64,000 nt of DNA from Setomelanomma holmii (taxonomy: Eukaryota > Ascomycota > Dothideomycetes > Pleosporales > Phaeosphaeriaceae), in NCBI GenBank assembly GCA_010015745.1, contig ML978163.1:310001-374000 (forward strand). Reading direction: 5' to 3'. A program made the position numbers and the translations under genes. Every line of letters starts with the position of its first letter. The first letter of the stretch is position 1. Below are positions 1-10,269 of the stretch, piece after piece. The notes beneath the pieces were generated by a model. It was not told the origin of the DNA and made no database searches. It saw only the letters and a program-made list of their open reading frames with translations.

Positions 1-1574
1 CATGTCTCCGCATCGCTTCTGCTCTCGATCCTGCATAGCGTTCTTTTCCGATCGCCATGTTCGCACCGTCCTCGCGGTGGCGCCAACGAGTCGTCTTGGG
101 AAGTCACTTTCGGTCCTTTCAAATCTCTCGATCTTTTCACCTCGGCGTGCCGGGCCGTCCGTGCTCAAATTTACGCTTGCGCCTTCGTGTTCAGCATGGT
201 GCACTGCGTAAGTCTCAGCCTAGTACGATCCTTTGGCGGCTCCCAACAGAACACTTCCATCGTACACGATGTAGATTCAAGCATTATCTGACCGTCTCGC
301 CTACATAGTCTTTTATCAGCTAGTGAGCAATGTTGTTTCGATGCGAGAGAACCAGAGCCCGGCCCTCTGCCACCGCCAGTCTTACGATCGATCACGACAT
401 GACACCCATCACTCCTCGAGATTTGCCGAGTATTGCTCGATACTTTCGCCGAAGTCCTTCCGTGGTGGCGAAGAGAAGCTTCAATTGACACTCTTTGTTT
501 CCCGCCACTCTCAAACCTCTCTCTACCTGTCCTCTCCATCACAAGACGTCTAGTTTCTCACGAGAAGCCTTCGAGCCAGCACAACCTGTGCAAACATGAG
601 CACCTTGAGCAATGAAAGCATGGCGTTGTTCTTGCTTCCTAGTAGATCCAGATGCACATTTTGGCGGATGATGAGATGTTCACTTCCATTGCTTACACGC
701 ACACTTAGCAATGCCTATACCACCCGTCCATACTGAAACCCGAATAACTCGTAGGCATCGCGCCCGCCGTATATGCACATGCCCTGCTTCAATATTCCAG
801 CGATGCAATGTAGTTTGGTTGTCGAGAAGGTGGATCTTAGCTGAAGCCCTTCGAGCCGTCTCTCTCAAGCGGTGTATGTCGTAACAGGACCATTGCATGT
901 CTGGACGATCGCCTTCAACATCTATCTTGAATGTCGAGCGTGCAAGGCTGACAAGCACAATCGTGAACACGAGGCAGACTGCCGCAAAGTGTGATATTTG
1001 AACACTAATCGCTTATCCTCTTGGCCAACATTCTTCCTGCATGCGGCCTTCACTCCTCTACAATAACAACCACAGGTTTCAGCTTCACGAAACTCGGGCC
1101 TGCGTCGATGCGCAATCGAATCCGTCCGGCCGTCGTCTCTACGTCTCACCAGTGACAACGACAAAAGCTAACTTACAACATACTCAGGTCTCACCAAGCT
1201 TACATTGTGCAATCATCTAGCACATTCAGGTACTGCGCCCGCGTCCAGTGAGCTGTAGCTCCAGCAAACTATGCCAGCATCGCTCTTGAGATCATGGCGA
1301 GTACGACAGGTACATCAATCTGATACACAAGATCATAAACGCGAGTATACCGCGTCGGTCTTTTTGTCTTAAGGTGAGTCGAACATTGATAGAAAGGAGT
1401 AAAGGGAAGTCTTGCAAAGGAAAGAAGTGAACATACTTATGCTTGTGTGAAGTAAGTTCACGCCGTTAGTTTTGCATACAACGTACTAACGTGGATAGTT
1501 TGCACATGTAATTGACAGGTCCTTGCCATCTATTCTGCAGGCCATAATACCGGCACATCAGCACGGCCGATATC
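1..1574. other. No gene recognised
   Basis: Only short overlapping open frames occur on both strands. None has recognisable protein character, convincing splice junctions or a long open run. No tRNA-like T-arm was noticed. The right part is probably the 3' flank of the minus-strand gene that ends at 1575. Confidence 0.5.
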
Positions 1575-2894
1575 TCACGAATGACCTTTCACGCTAGCGA
1601 TCATTTCCTCCAGCATCACCACAAGCGCTCCGTGACACTCACCTGAATCGATGATCTGCTGCGTACCGCCGCCGCTATACACTAGACCGGCCCAAAATTG
1701 ACGAGCAGGATCTCCAGCCTCAGTGCCTTGGAATACATAGTTGAGGTCGTCAGTGTCGAGCTCGAACTCAGCTCCTTGCTGAAACGTGTCGCGCCATCGC
1801 TCAAGAACAAGATCTCGCACATACTCATCTTCAAGCTGAGTAGCCACGAGATATAGCTCCGAGAGCGCAGACATGTCCCAATTTGGCAGCGACATCAGAC
1901 GTGTAGGGGAGATGCACTGCACATAGCGATCAACCACTGCCTTCGATGGGCAAGAGAGCGTGATATGAAGGTTGCTTTTCTGCTCGATCTCATGCGCGAC
2001 GAGAGCTGAACTCTTGCGGACATCATGTGCCGGGATGCGAGCACGCCCGCATAGCTGCTCGTTAGCATCAACGATTTCGATCGTTACCATCTCGTTCATG
2101 TCGTCGTGCATCAACTTTTCGCAGTGAGCAAAGTACTGTGCGATATCGGCTCGATTGCGCACCTCATCCGGCGGTACCCAACCACCAGTGTCCAAGCTCG
2201 TACCTTTCGACACCTTCACAGGCTTCGCAGCGAAGTCAACTACCTCCTCGTCGCGAATCGGCCTGCTCGCAGGAAATGCAGGTTGGCAAGTCACTTCCAC
2301 AACTGGTTTCACCTTCTTCTCCTTCGGCTTCGCCTTTTCCTTGATGACCTTGACCTTCTCCGCATACACGATCTTACGTGGATACGCTGGCCGCGCCGCC
2401 ACCCACGCTTCTCGACGCTGACGTGCACGTTTCTCCATTGCCGCACCGCCCACGTCCACGCAAAATGCCTCGTTGTACAGCTTGGCCACGGCGGGCCATG
2501 GGAGAGGACCATGAGTGCTGGAACGTGAGCCGTACGGATCTGGCTTGTTGTTATTGCGCGTGAGTATGATAAAGGTGACTTGGTCGTCGAGAAGACGACG
2601 CTTTTCGGAATGTGATGCGGCGCGCGTTGCGCGGTGGATGCGCCGTTGCGGTGCTTGTACAATTTGTGGTGTATCTGAGGTGTCGGATGTCTCAGCATCG
2701 CTGTCATGTTCACCCGGATGGTATTTGTCTGAACAGCAGGCAGGGTCGTCTATGGCAGAGTCTACACGAGCTCTATACACTTCATTGGCATCTTCGCGTG
2801 AGCTGTCATCAATCATCTCACCGGTCATCTTAGGGAGCTTTGCAGCGCGCGACGAGCTATCAACGAGATCGGCTTCACGCTTTAGGGTAGACAT
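1575..2894 (-). CDS. SANT-like/BTB-like domain protein, paralogue A
   Basis: Intronless 439-residue protein; the ATG at 2894 opens the frame. The N-terminus (about 1-105) is basic, acidic and disordered. Residues about 105-180 look like a SANT/Myb-like head: a VTFIILTR strand, PWPAVAKLYNEAF, then RARQRREAWVAARP. A Lys-rich linker (KEKAKPKEKKVK) follows. Residues about 265-400 resemble a degenerate BTB/POZ fold: an IEIVDANEQL strand, HDV, then WDMSALSELYLVATQLEDEY and a VLERWRDTF helix. The gene starting at 8083 on the other strand has the same layout and several matching motifs. Such families are commonly expanded in Dothideomycetes and mostly uncharacterised. A nuclear or protein-interaction role is inference; the domain calls are by eye. 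Confidence 0.75.
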   Translation of the reverse strand: MSTLKREADLVDSSSRAAKLPKMTGEMIDDSSREDANEVYRARVDSAIDDPACCSDKYHPGEHDSDAETSDTSDTPQIVQAPQRRIHRATRAASHSEKRRLLDDQVTFIILTRNNNKPDPYGSRSSTHGPLPWPAVAKLYNEAFCVDVGGAAMEKRARQRREAWVAARPAYPRKIVYAEKVKVIKEKAKPKEKKVKPVVEVTCQPAFPASRPIRDEEVVDFAAKPVKVSKGTSLDTGGWVPPDEVRNRADIAQYFAHCEKLMHDDMNEMVTIEIVDANEQLCGRARIPAHDVRKSSALVAHEIEQKSNLHITLSCPSKAVVDRYVQCISPTRLMSLPNWDMSALSELYLVATQLEDEYVRDLVLERWRDTFQQGAEFELDTDDLNYVFQGTEAGDPARQFWAGLVYSGGGTQQIIDSGECHGALVVMLEEMIASVKGHS

Positions 2895-3329
2895 GGCTGC
2901 GTAACGGGCGCTGTAGCTGATATCGTCTCGGTTGGGCAGAATAACATATAAATTGGAATGATTGCTCGTAAATGGTCATAGTAGTCTACATCGGTATACA
3001 GTGATCACATACCCTGCGCATGTGGAACGTGACGGTCACGAGGATGTAGATGGTGGTCGCTTCTCCAGCAGTCTATGTGCTCACAGTGTGCCGATTCAGT
3101 ACACCTTCACTAGGACAGAAGGACGCGAGAAGGCGCAGAAACATGGAGTAGATTCGATGCGCGCTCATAGTTTCGCATATGTGACATTTGAGAAAGGATC
3201 TTAGTATCAGTAACGTATGCAAGGAGAATTGATTGACAGAAAGTACGTGAATTTGGTAGTTGAGATGATGAGAGACACTATGGGACTTTAGAAAGCGAAG
3301 ACACTGCAATACACGAGCGTACGCAGAGC
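2895..3329. other. Intergenic, nothing recognised
   Basis: Upstream of the paralogue A gene and downstream of the coiled-coil gene, both on the minus strand. It should hold the paralogue A promoter. No sharp motif was recognised. Confidence 0.4.
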
Positions 3330-4589
3330 CTACAATTCTTGTACATGGATAGAGTCAACTGGGCTGGCAAAAGACAGATGCTTCGCCATGCTCATGAAAG
3401 AAGATACGCTGCTTCGGGTAGACGAAGCGATGGAAGGCGTGGGAGTAGCACAGCGTGACAAACCAGCATGAGGGGTGGTATCGAGACCTTTCAAGGAGAG
3501 CCAGGCGTTTGCGTCGCTCTGTAGTCGGTTGAGGAAGTCCGAAATGTCATCTTTGATGCCTTCGAGAGTGATGTACATACGCGCAGCGATCTGAGCTAAG
3601 TCAGAGACCTGGCCGCGGACCTTCTCCTGCGCAGTTCCATCATCCTGGAGAGCGACTGATATCAACTGGAAACGTAGAATATCCTCATTTGCGGCGTCCA
3701 GTGTCAGATCAAGCGCTTGAGGTAGGCTTTCGATGCTGCCACAGTTGGGGTCGGCAAGGCTCTGGAAGACTTCTTGGTAGATGGCCATAGTGTTATAAGC
3801 GTGGTCAAAAAAGCTTTTCAAAGGTGCCATTTCCGATGCAACGGCAGAGTAGAGTTGGTCGTTGGACTTCACCATCTCGATAAGGCTGACAGAATGGCGA
3901 TTGAGGACTTCTGCGGCGGTCAAGGTTTCTTCCTCAAGATTTTGGATCAGCGAGTCGTAAGTTTCAGAGACCTTTTCGGAAAGTTCAACAGCTTCAAGCT
4001 TCTCGACCTCGAGCATATTGGCGTGATTGATGAGGTCCGCAATCTGAGCATTTTTTTCATCGATGAATGCTTGCTCTCGCTCTTGCTGAGTATCTCGATG
4101 CTCCGCCATGGCACGATTCTGCTCCAAGAGCTTGAATGTAGCTGCAGCGTAGTCGGCGAGCTCGCGCTCAAGTCGTTGTATCTTGCGGCCTTCATCGTCG
4201 GCGGTAGCTTGACCCTTGACAGCCTCCCTCATCTTGCGCTCGTATCGCTCTGCGTGATCTTGTGCATCGTCTGCAAGCTTTTTGTAGTAATCGATGTGAC
4301 GTTGTGCCTGCGCGAGATCAACCTGCAGAGCCTTGAATTCTTCGGGTTGATCGTCGATCTCGGCTTGCTTTAACGAGAGCTTGGCCGACAGGTCAGCATT
4401 CTCAGCCTGGAGCTGTTTCTCCCGAGCCTCGATTTCCTTAATATAAGCCTTTGCCTCTTTGAGTGCTGCCATGTCGGTGAAATGATCCTGCATTTCTTGG
4501 GGCATGACTTCCTCCAAATTGTACCCTTCGGCGTTTATGAGGCTCAGTACATGAGACAGCTGCTTCTGTATATTACCGCGGCCAGTCAT
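3330..4589 (-). CDS. Coiled-coil protein of unknown function
   Basis: Intronless 419-residue protein starting at the ATG at 4589. Residues about 40-230 are strongly helical with heptad-like Leu/Ala/Glu/Lys spacing (for example REKQLQAENADLSAKLSLKQ), so a long parallel coiled coil is likely. The middle (about 235-350) is helical but less charged. The last 60 residues are Ser/Thr-rich (TPTPSIASSTRSSVSSF) and probably disordered. No signal peptide, membrane segment or catalytic motif is visible. It could be a cytoskeletal, spindle-pole or scaffold component; I do not recognise the family. The neighbouring genes give no functional clue. Confidence 0.75.
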   Translation of the reverse strand: MTGRGNIQKQLSHVLSLINAEGYNLEEVMPQEMQDHFTDMAALKEAKAYIKEIEAREKQLQAENADLSAKLSLKQAEIDDQPEEFKALQVDLAQAQRHIDYYKKLADDAQDHAERYERKMREAVKGQATADDEGRKIQRLERELADYAAATFKLLEQNRAMAEHRDTQQEREQAFIDEKNAQIADLINHANMLEVEKLEAVELSEKVSETYDSLIQNLEEETLTAAEVLNRHSVSLIEMVKSNDQLYSAVASEMAPLKSFFDHAYNTMAIYQEVFQSLADPNCGSIESLPQALDLTLDAANEDILRFQLISVALQDDGTAQEKVRGQVSDLAQIAARMYITLEGIKDDISDFLNRLQSDANAWLSLKGLDTTPHAGLSRCATPTPSIASSTRSSVSSFMSMAKHLSFASPVDSIHVQEL

Positions 4590-5661
4590 GTTTGCGTGTT
4601 TGGCTGTGGTAAGCTTGTGTACTGTCTAAAGCAAGAGAGGAATGTTCTCGGTCAGCGGAAGAAGGCTGATGTTTTGCGCAAACAGCAACACTGTTCAGGC
4701 ATGGCGTTCAGAGATGATCATGGGTAGGAACAACGTGTTTGTTCAGACGAGCACGACGTACGTAAAAGTCCTACATAATGCAGATGGTGTAGACCAATAC
4801 CGGCGCAGGATCCAAGTTGAATGGCAGAATACATGATTTTTCAAAGTGAACGTGGCCTTCAGTTCCTTCCCTGATGGTTATCAGTAGAAGTCCGCTTGCA
4901 GCGTTGTGCTAGCGCGATAAAAGGGTGAATCAGCCGGAATGGAGTTTTCCTGCATCTCGGTTTCAATAGTCAGTGGATCGAATCTAGAATCTTCAGCTCG
5001 AAATCGGTGTCAAGATAGTATGCGACAATGCTGGGGCGCTATTGCGACAGACGTCCAGACGGAGCGATTGTTGAGATGGCGCGTCGCGATGTAATTTAGG
5101 GGCACTCAAGCCTACAAGACAAGCATTGTATGGGTTGCGAGGTCAGTAGGCAAGCAAGACGTAACCTCGATGTTGACGATGTCAGGTATCGTTTGTCGGA
5201 TCGTGTCTTCAGGAAAGGAGGAGATAAAGGGGAATCCCTTGGTGTTAGCGCGTTACGTAATCACATCCCACTCTTTTACCATTGGCTAGCTCGCTGACTC
5301 CTTTGAGAGTCTAACTTCCGAGCTCCTTTATCCACATTTACGTTCACCGTGTGCAACAGTGACTTCAACATCCAGTTGCTCCCTTAATGCCGGTACGATT
5401 TCCAGTTTGACATTGCCGGTTGCGTCAATTGTCATGTTGATGATGCTTATCGAGGGCGGCTGAAGTGGGGGCCCTGGACTCATCGAGAGCTTGGATGCGA
5501 GCGACCGACCTGGGCAGATGCTGCAATAGTATGCAGGTACAAGTAAGTAGCCTGTCTTCGCCAATCTGAGTGTGTACGACAACTTTGCCACCACCTGAAC
5601 GGACATCAACTGGGGAAAAAGTGGTCACGACTCAATTAGCACAGTGTGCTCGTGAGCGACA
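4590..5661. other. Intergenic between divergent genes
   Basis: This 1.07 kb gap separates the divergent coiled-coil and amidase genes and must contain both promoters. Short minus-strand open frames near 5330-5630 have no recognisable content. No repeat or RNA gene was seen. Confidence 0.4.
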
Positions 5662-7440
5662 ATGAAGACAGAAGTGCCTTTGCTCGTCCTCGGTCTGGGC
5701 GCGACGTCATGGACTGCTGCTTGCGCATCGAGCGCTAATTCGACTTGCATTCTCGACGTCGACCCACTGCAGCAGCCACTTCCGTATTATTTTCCATCGC
5801 AGTATGCGGCCGATACACCAGGGTTGTTCCCTATGCCGCCATGCAATAGCATCACCCTGGAGGAGGCCACTATCGACCAATTACAACAGCATATGAGCAA
5901 TGGAACTCTAACGGCCGCAAGCCTGCTCAAATGCTACTTGAAGAGAGTCCGACAGGTTGATGAGTACACCAACTCGATCATTGAGCTCAATCCGGACGCC
6001 AAGGACATCGCTGAGGCATTAGACGCTGAACGTGCAGCTGGGCACGTGCGCGGACCATTACACGGCATACCTTTCATCGTGAAGGATAATATTGCATCTA
6101 AAGACCAGATGGAAACGACTGCGGGATCCTGGATGCTTCTTGGCAGCGTGGTACCACGTGATGCTTTCGTCGTGGCGAAGTTGCGACAAGCAGGTGCCCT
6201 ACTAATGGGCAAGGCCACACTTTCTGAATGGGCCGATATGCGATCCAATAACTACAGCGAAGGCTATTCGCCAAGAGGAGGACAAGCGAGAAGTCCATAC
6301 AACTTGACATTGAACCCTGGTGGCAGCAGTTCCGGAAGTGCGGCGGCCGTCGCAGCCAATGTTGTATCCTTCGCGCTGGGAACTGAAACTGATGGCAGTG
6401 TCATCAATCCGGCAGAGCGCAATGCGCTCGTGGGCATCAAGCCTACAGTCGGACTCACTTCGAGAGCTGGTGTCATACCTGAAAGTATTCACCAAGACAC
6501 GGTGGGCACCTTTGGACGCACCGTTCGCGATGCTGCGTATGCTTTCGACACTATTTGGGGCCCAGATCAGCGCGACAACTATACTCTCGCACAGGAAGGC
6601 AAAACCCCGGAAGGTGGCTATCTACAGTTCTTGACGGACAAGTCAGCTCTTCAAAACTCAACATTCGGTCTGCCGTGGGCCAGCTTCTGGGTGTACGCCG
6701 ACGAAGAGCAGCAGGCGCAGTTGCTGGCGATCGTCGCCCTGATAGAGCAAGCTGGTGGTACCGTGCTCAATGATACTGAGCTACCCAACTACGAAACCAT
6801 CGTCTCACCAGATGGCTGGAACTGGGACTACGGCACAACGCGCGGCTTTGCAAACGAATCAGAGTACACTGTCGTCAAGGTCGACTTCTACAACAACATC
6901 AAGGCGTACTTATCCGAGCTTAACAATACCAACATTCGCAGCTTGGAAGACATCGTGGCTTATAATTACGCAAACGACGGTACCGAAGGTGGAAATCCAT
7001 ATCCTTTAGGTATTCCAGCGTTTTATAGTGGACAAGATGGTTTTCTCGCGTCTTTGGAATCCAAAGGCATAATGGACGAGACCTACTACCAAGCGCTTGC
7101 CTTCTGTCAACGCAGCACACGAGAAGAAGGCATCGATGCTGCACTAGCCAATAGCGGAAGACCTCTGGACGCCTTACTTGTTCCGCCCGATGTTGGCCAG
7201 ACTTATCAAATCGCCGCACAAGCCGGGTATCCAGTCATCACTCTGCCAGCTGGAGTGCACTCGGAGACCGGCATGCCGTTTGGACTGGCACTAATGGGCA
7301 CCGCTTGGAGTGAAGCGAGCTTGCTCAAGTGGGCGAGCGCCATCGAAGATTTGCAGCTCAGTACTGAAGGTGCTCTGAGGCGAACATTGCCGAGTTGGCA
7401 TGGATATCTTGAGCGGAACATACCGGTCCGCAATCTTTAA
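5662..7440 (+). CDS. Secreted amidase (amidase signature family)
   Basis: Single-exon 592-residue enzyme. The start at 5662 gives a signal peptide (MKTEVPLLVLGLGATSWTAA). Amidase-signature hydrolases use a Ser-cisSer-Lys triad. The Lys is visible in PFIVKDNI (about residue 141). The Gly/Ser-rich signature NPGGSSSGSAAA lies at about 218-229, and the nucleophile region is GTETDGSVINPAERN. The core runs on to GIKPTVGLTSRAGVIP. Many N-glycosylation sequons (NST, NYS, NLT) agree with secretion. Fungal members hydrolyse amide bonds of small or peptide-like substrates outside the cell; the substrate cannot be read from sequence. Length is normal for secreted fungal amidases and no lesion was seen. 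Confidence 0.9.
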   Translation: MKTEVPLLVLGLGATSWTAACASSANSTCILDVDPLQQPLPYYFPSQYAADTPGLFPMPPCNSITLEEATIDQLQQHMSNGTLTAASLLKCYLKRVRQVDEYTNSIIELNPDAKDIAEALDAERAAGHVRGPLHGIPFIVKDNIASKDQMETTAGSWMLLGSVVPRDAFVVAKLRQAGALLMGKATLSEWADMRSNNYSEGYSPRGGQARSPYNLTLNPGGSSSGSAAAVAANVVSFALGTETDGSVINPAERNALVGIKPTVGLTSRAGVIPESIHQDTVGTFGRTVRDAAYAFDTIWGPDQRDNYTLAQEGKTPEGGYLQFLTDKSALQNSTFGLPWASFWVYADEEQQAQLLAIVALIEQAGGTVLNDTELPNYETIVSPDGWNWDYGTTRGFANESEYTVVKVDFYNNIKAYLSELNNTNIRSLEDIVAYNYANDGTEGGNPYPLGIPAFYSGQDGFLASLESKGIMDETYYQALAFCQRSTREEGIDAALANSGRPLDALLVPPDVGQTYQIAAQAGYPVITLPAGVHSETGMPFGLALMGTAWSEASLLKWASAIEDLQLSTEGALRRTLPSWHGYLERNIPVRNL

Positions 7441-8082
7441 GCTCGTAGAGATCCAGCGGACGATTTTCTTTAGTTGAAATGCAGGGCTAGACAGGTCTCC
7501 ATGTGCCAGCACTTATACTTCGCAATGAATTGAGCGTGCGCATGACTTAGTCGCTGCAACTTACTTCCTTGAAACGCTGGCTTGGATATGTATTTTCACA
7601 CTCCTTACACTTGTTCAGATCGTCATGTCACATGGTGTCGCCGTGCCGATGTTCATTGAAACGCCGAATAACACGATATTGCAGGCAAGGCACAATGCGG
7701 GCCTGACCTTCGCATTGAACGAATATGTAAACCCTGCTCCCAAGACCCAGCCAAGCCAAGTGAATTCTTTCACGCCCATAGGTCACCAATATAGTTGCCG
7801 ACTTGCTCCTGCGGCTATATCTCTGCGTGGTGTGAAGGTGAAGGAGTGCGGCTCGGCGCAGCAGCTATCGCGCGCGTCACGCAATCGCAAGCAACAGGCG
7901 CTCCCTCAGATAAAAGCATACATCGCTCTGCAAGAGCCCTCGGTCATCCTCCTGCATAACATTCGCAACCACACACTCCTGCTTTCAACCTTGAGAAGCA
8001 TCAACCAGTGATTGGAGCATATCAACAATCATTACTGCTCCATACAAGACCAAGGATCTAGTCCTCCTTTTTGTCATATACA
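7441..8082. other. Intergenic; probable leader of the next gene
   Basis: A 129-codon open frame at 7625-8011 has no family resemblance and looks like chance. The stretch most likely holds the promoter and 5' leader of the gene starting at 8083. Confidence 0.4.
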
Positions 8083-9981
8083 ATGTCTCTCGCTGCTGGT
8101 GCATTTCTCCATGGGACGAAGCGCAAAGCCGCCGATGAACAGGTCAACAACACCCTGGTCCCTGGATCTTCCAACGCTACCGTAGCCCCAAAGCGCGCAA
8201 AGTCAGCCGCAGGAAGCCATGTCTCCAATCAGCTTACCGAACAAAAGCTGGTAACCAAGACACGATCCCACAAGAAGCAGATCATGCCGACCCCGCCAAC
8301 TCCGCCCTCATCTCCAGCCAAGCTTGCTCGCCCATGGCTGAAGCGTCCGCAAAGCCTCGACGAGCAGTCCCTCTTCCTGATCCAATACCGCGACAATCTC
8401 GTCGTGGGTGCTACTGGACCAAAGCCTTGGGATGTGGTGGCAGTAGAGTTCAACAAGCGATTCAAGGATGAGTTGAGCAAGAATCTAGCTTGGAACACAC
8501 TTTCGAAGCGTACGGGGCAGGCGCGAAAGCAGTTTCTGCGCGATAATCCTGAGTACACTGTGGCGCTGCAGTATCCTGTACCGGAGTTTGAGGATGGGGA
8601 AGAAGACGATGGTGACCACCACGAGGAAGAGGAGGTTATAAAGGTTATGGACAGTGAGCTGTATAAATCAACGGAAGAATCGACAACGAGCTCACAGACG
8701 ATCATCGACATTGACAACGATCAGGTCACCCCTGAAGAGAATCCGGAAGACGCAAAGCTGCTCAATGTCGCGCAACTTGCGACGCAGACCAGCACACCAA
8801 CCCAAGAGCCAGGCGCCTACTATCCGTCTCTGATTTCAGACCACAACATCACGCCCCTCGACCGCGCGAAGTATCATCTCCGCCACCGCACACAAAAAGC
8901 TGTCGCAATCCACTTCCTCGACGGCAACGAAGCCGATCTCGACGCAGCTGACCCGCAAATCATCGACCACGACATCCTCGCCACCTCCCCCCTCTACACC
9001 CGCCTCATAACATTCGATCCCGACGCCGTTCTAGACATCCCATCACATGTTTCCCACAAGACACTTAACGCCTTCATCCAAATCATCGCACCTTTCCCCG
9101 CAACTACACTGCCGACGCACTACCTCTGGCGCACCGAGAAGCAAATCCACGGCATTCTGGATCGATTCGACGCCATCGAGCCGGAGAAAATTCACTGGAG
9201 TGTCGGGACTTTGATCGAGCTTGTGGCATTTGCGCAATACATGGAAGTTCATTGGGTTGGTGATATGGTGATCGATCGTTTGCGCTGGATGTTCGATGTA
9301 CAGACGCGCGTAAAAGAAGCGTGTGCCAAGACAGATTTGCCCGTGGCGCATCGAGATGTGCAGGGTCGGAAGGTGTATCTTCCGCCCCGTCTGGTTGCGC
9401 CGGGGGATATGACTGCTTGGAGCATTTCGGTTGAGGATTTTGATTCCGATGTCCTCGCTCATCTGGTCACTGAGCCGGTGGACGTGAAGACGCTATCTTT
9501 CATCGCGGATTTGATGCGTGCGCTTGGTGGACAGCCTGATACGACCTGGCTTGTAAACCAAACCGCAGTCATGCAAGGTATCTTCGCAAAGGCGCGCGCT
9601 GATCCACGCACGATTCTCACCACATCACGCCAGGAGTTCTGTGCACGATATCACCACCACCAGTCTGCACCATGCTACACCTCCACCCCACAGCCATCGA
9701 GCAAGTCCATCGTCGATGCGCTGTACACATTCGCCTCGCACGCTAATCTCTTGACGTATTCGTCGCATCTGACTTTGCTGACGAGTTTGGCTAAGGCGGG
9801 AAACGCCGGTTCGCTGCATGCGATGAAAGCGAAGCTTTCGACGTTGGAGATGCTGGGGAAGGAGAAGGAGGTTTGGGAGATGGAGATGAGGCTTGAGGAG
9901 AGCAAGGGGGCGTTGGTGGTGGCGAGGGAGAAGGATTTGGGTGAGAAGGACGGTGAGATGGGTGATGGGAACACAGGATGA
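8083..9981 (+). CDS. SANT-like/BTB-like domain protein, paralogue B
   Basis: Intronless. The first ATG in frame is at 8083, four codons after an in-frame TTG, giving 632 residues. The N-terminus is basic and carries a possible nuclear signal (KRKAADEQ, PKRAKSA). A SANT-like block follows: SLFLIQYRDN, GPKPWDVVAVEFNKRF, LSKRTGQARKQFLRDNPEYT. Next come an acidic linker (EDGEEDDGDHHEEEE) and a BTB-like region with VAIHFLDGNEAD, HDI, WSVGTLIELVAFAQYMEVHW and VIDRLRWMF. The order and spacing match paralogue A at 1575-2894, with an extra roughly 200-residue helical C-terminus. The matching blocks suggest common descent. Function is unknown; chromatin or ubiquitin-adaptor roles would be speculation. 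Confidence 0.8.
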   Translation: MSLAAGAFLHGTKRKAADEQVNNTLVPGSSNATVAPKRAKSAAGSHVSNQLTEQKLVTKTRSHKKQIMPTPPTPPSSPAKLARPWLKRPQSLDEQSLFLIQYRDNLVVGATGPKPWDVVAVEFNKRFKDELSKNLAWNTLSKRTGQARKQFLRDNPEYTVALQYPVPEFEDGEEDDGDHHEEEEVIKVMDSELYKSTEESTTSSQTIIDIDNDQVTPEENPEDAKLLNVAQLATQTSTPTQEPGAYYPSLISDHNITPLDRAKYHLRHRTQKAVAIHFLDGNEADLDAADPQIIDHDILATSPLYTRLITFDPDAVLDIPSHVSHKTLNAFIQIIAPFPATTLPTHYLWRTEKQIHGILDRFDAIEPEKIHWSVGTLIELVAFAQYMEVHWVGDMVIDRLRWMFDVQTRVKEACAKTDLPVAHRDVQGRKVYLPPRLVAPGDMTAWSISVEDFDSDVLAHLVTEPVDVKTLSFIADLMRALGGQPDTTWLVNQTAVMQGIFAKARADPRTILTTSRQEFCARYHHHQSAPCYTSTPQPSSKSIVDALYTFASHANLLTYSSHLTLLTSLAKAGNAGSLHAMKAKLSTLEMLGKEKEVWEMEMRLEESKGALVVAREKDLGEKDGEMGDGNTG

Positions 9982-10269
9982 GGAGTGAATGCTTGGGCGG
10001 GATTGGGGATGATTTTGGGTATGATGGAAGACTGAGGCGATGTTTGGCTGTGGATAACGGGAATCGAGGACATATCTCACACCGATTCAGATTGGGACGA
10101 AGGCTGTCAGGGGAGGCTATGGATAACGGCCTTGAAAAGAAGTAGGATACAACAAGCTGATGCTATTCAATCCATAAACAAATCGGCGCTTTCAGATCTA
10201 GCAACACTTGATTCGCCATGCAACAAGGGTATCGTCTCGCAAGCTATATACACGAGCATACACTCAATT

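Noticed and set aside
7625..8011. 128-codon plus-strand frame
   Set aside because: No family motif, and it lies where the leader of the 8083 gene is expected.
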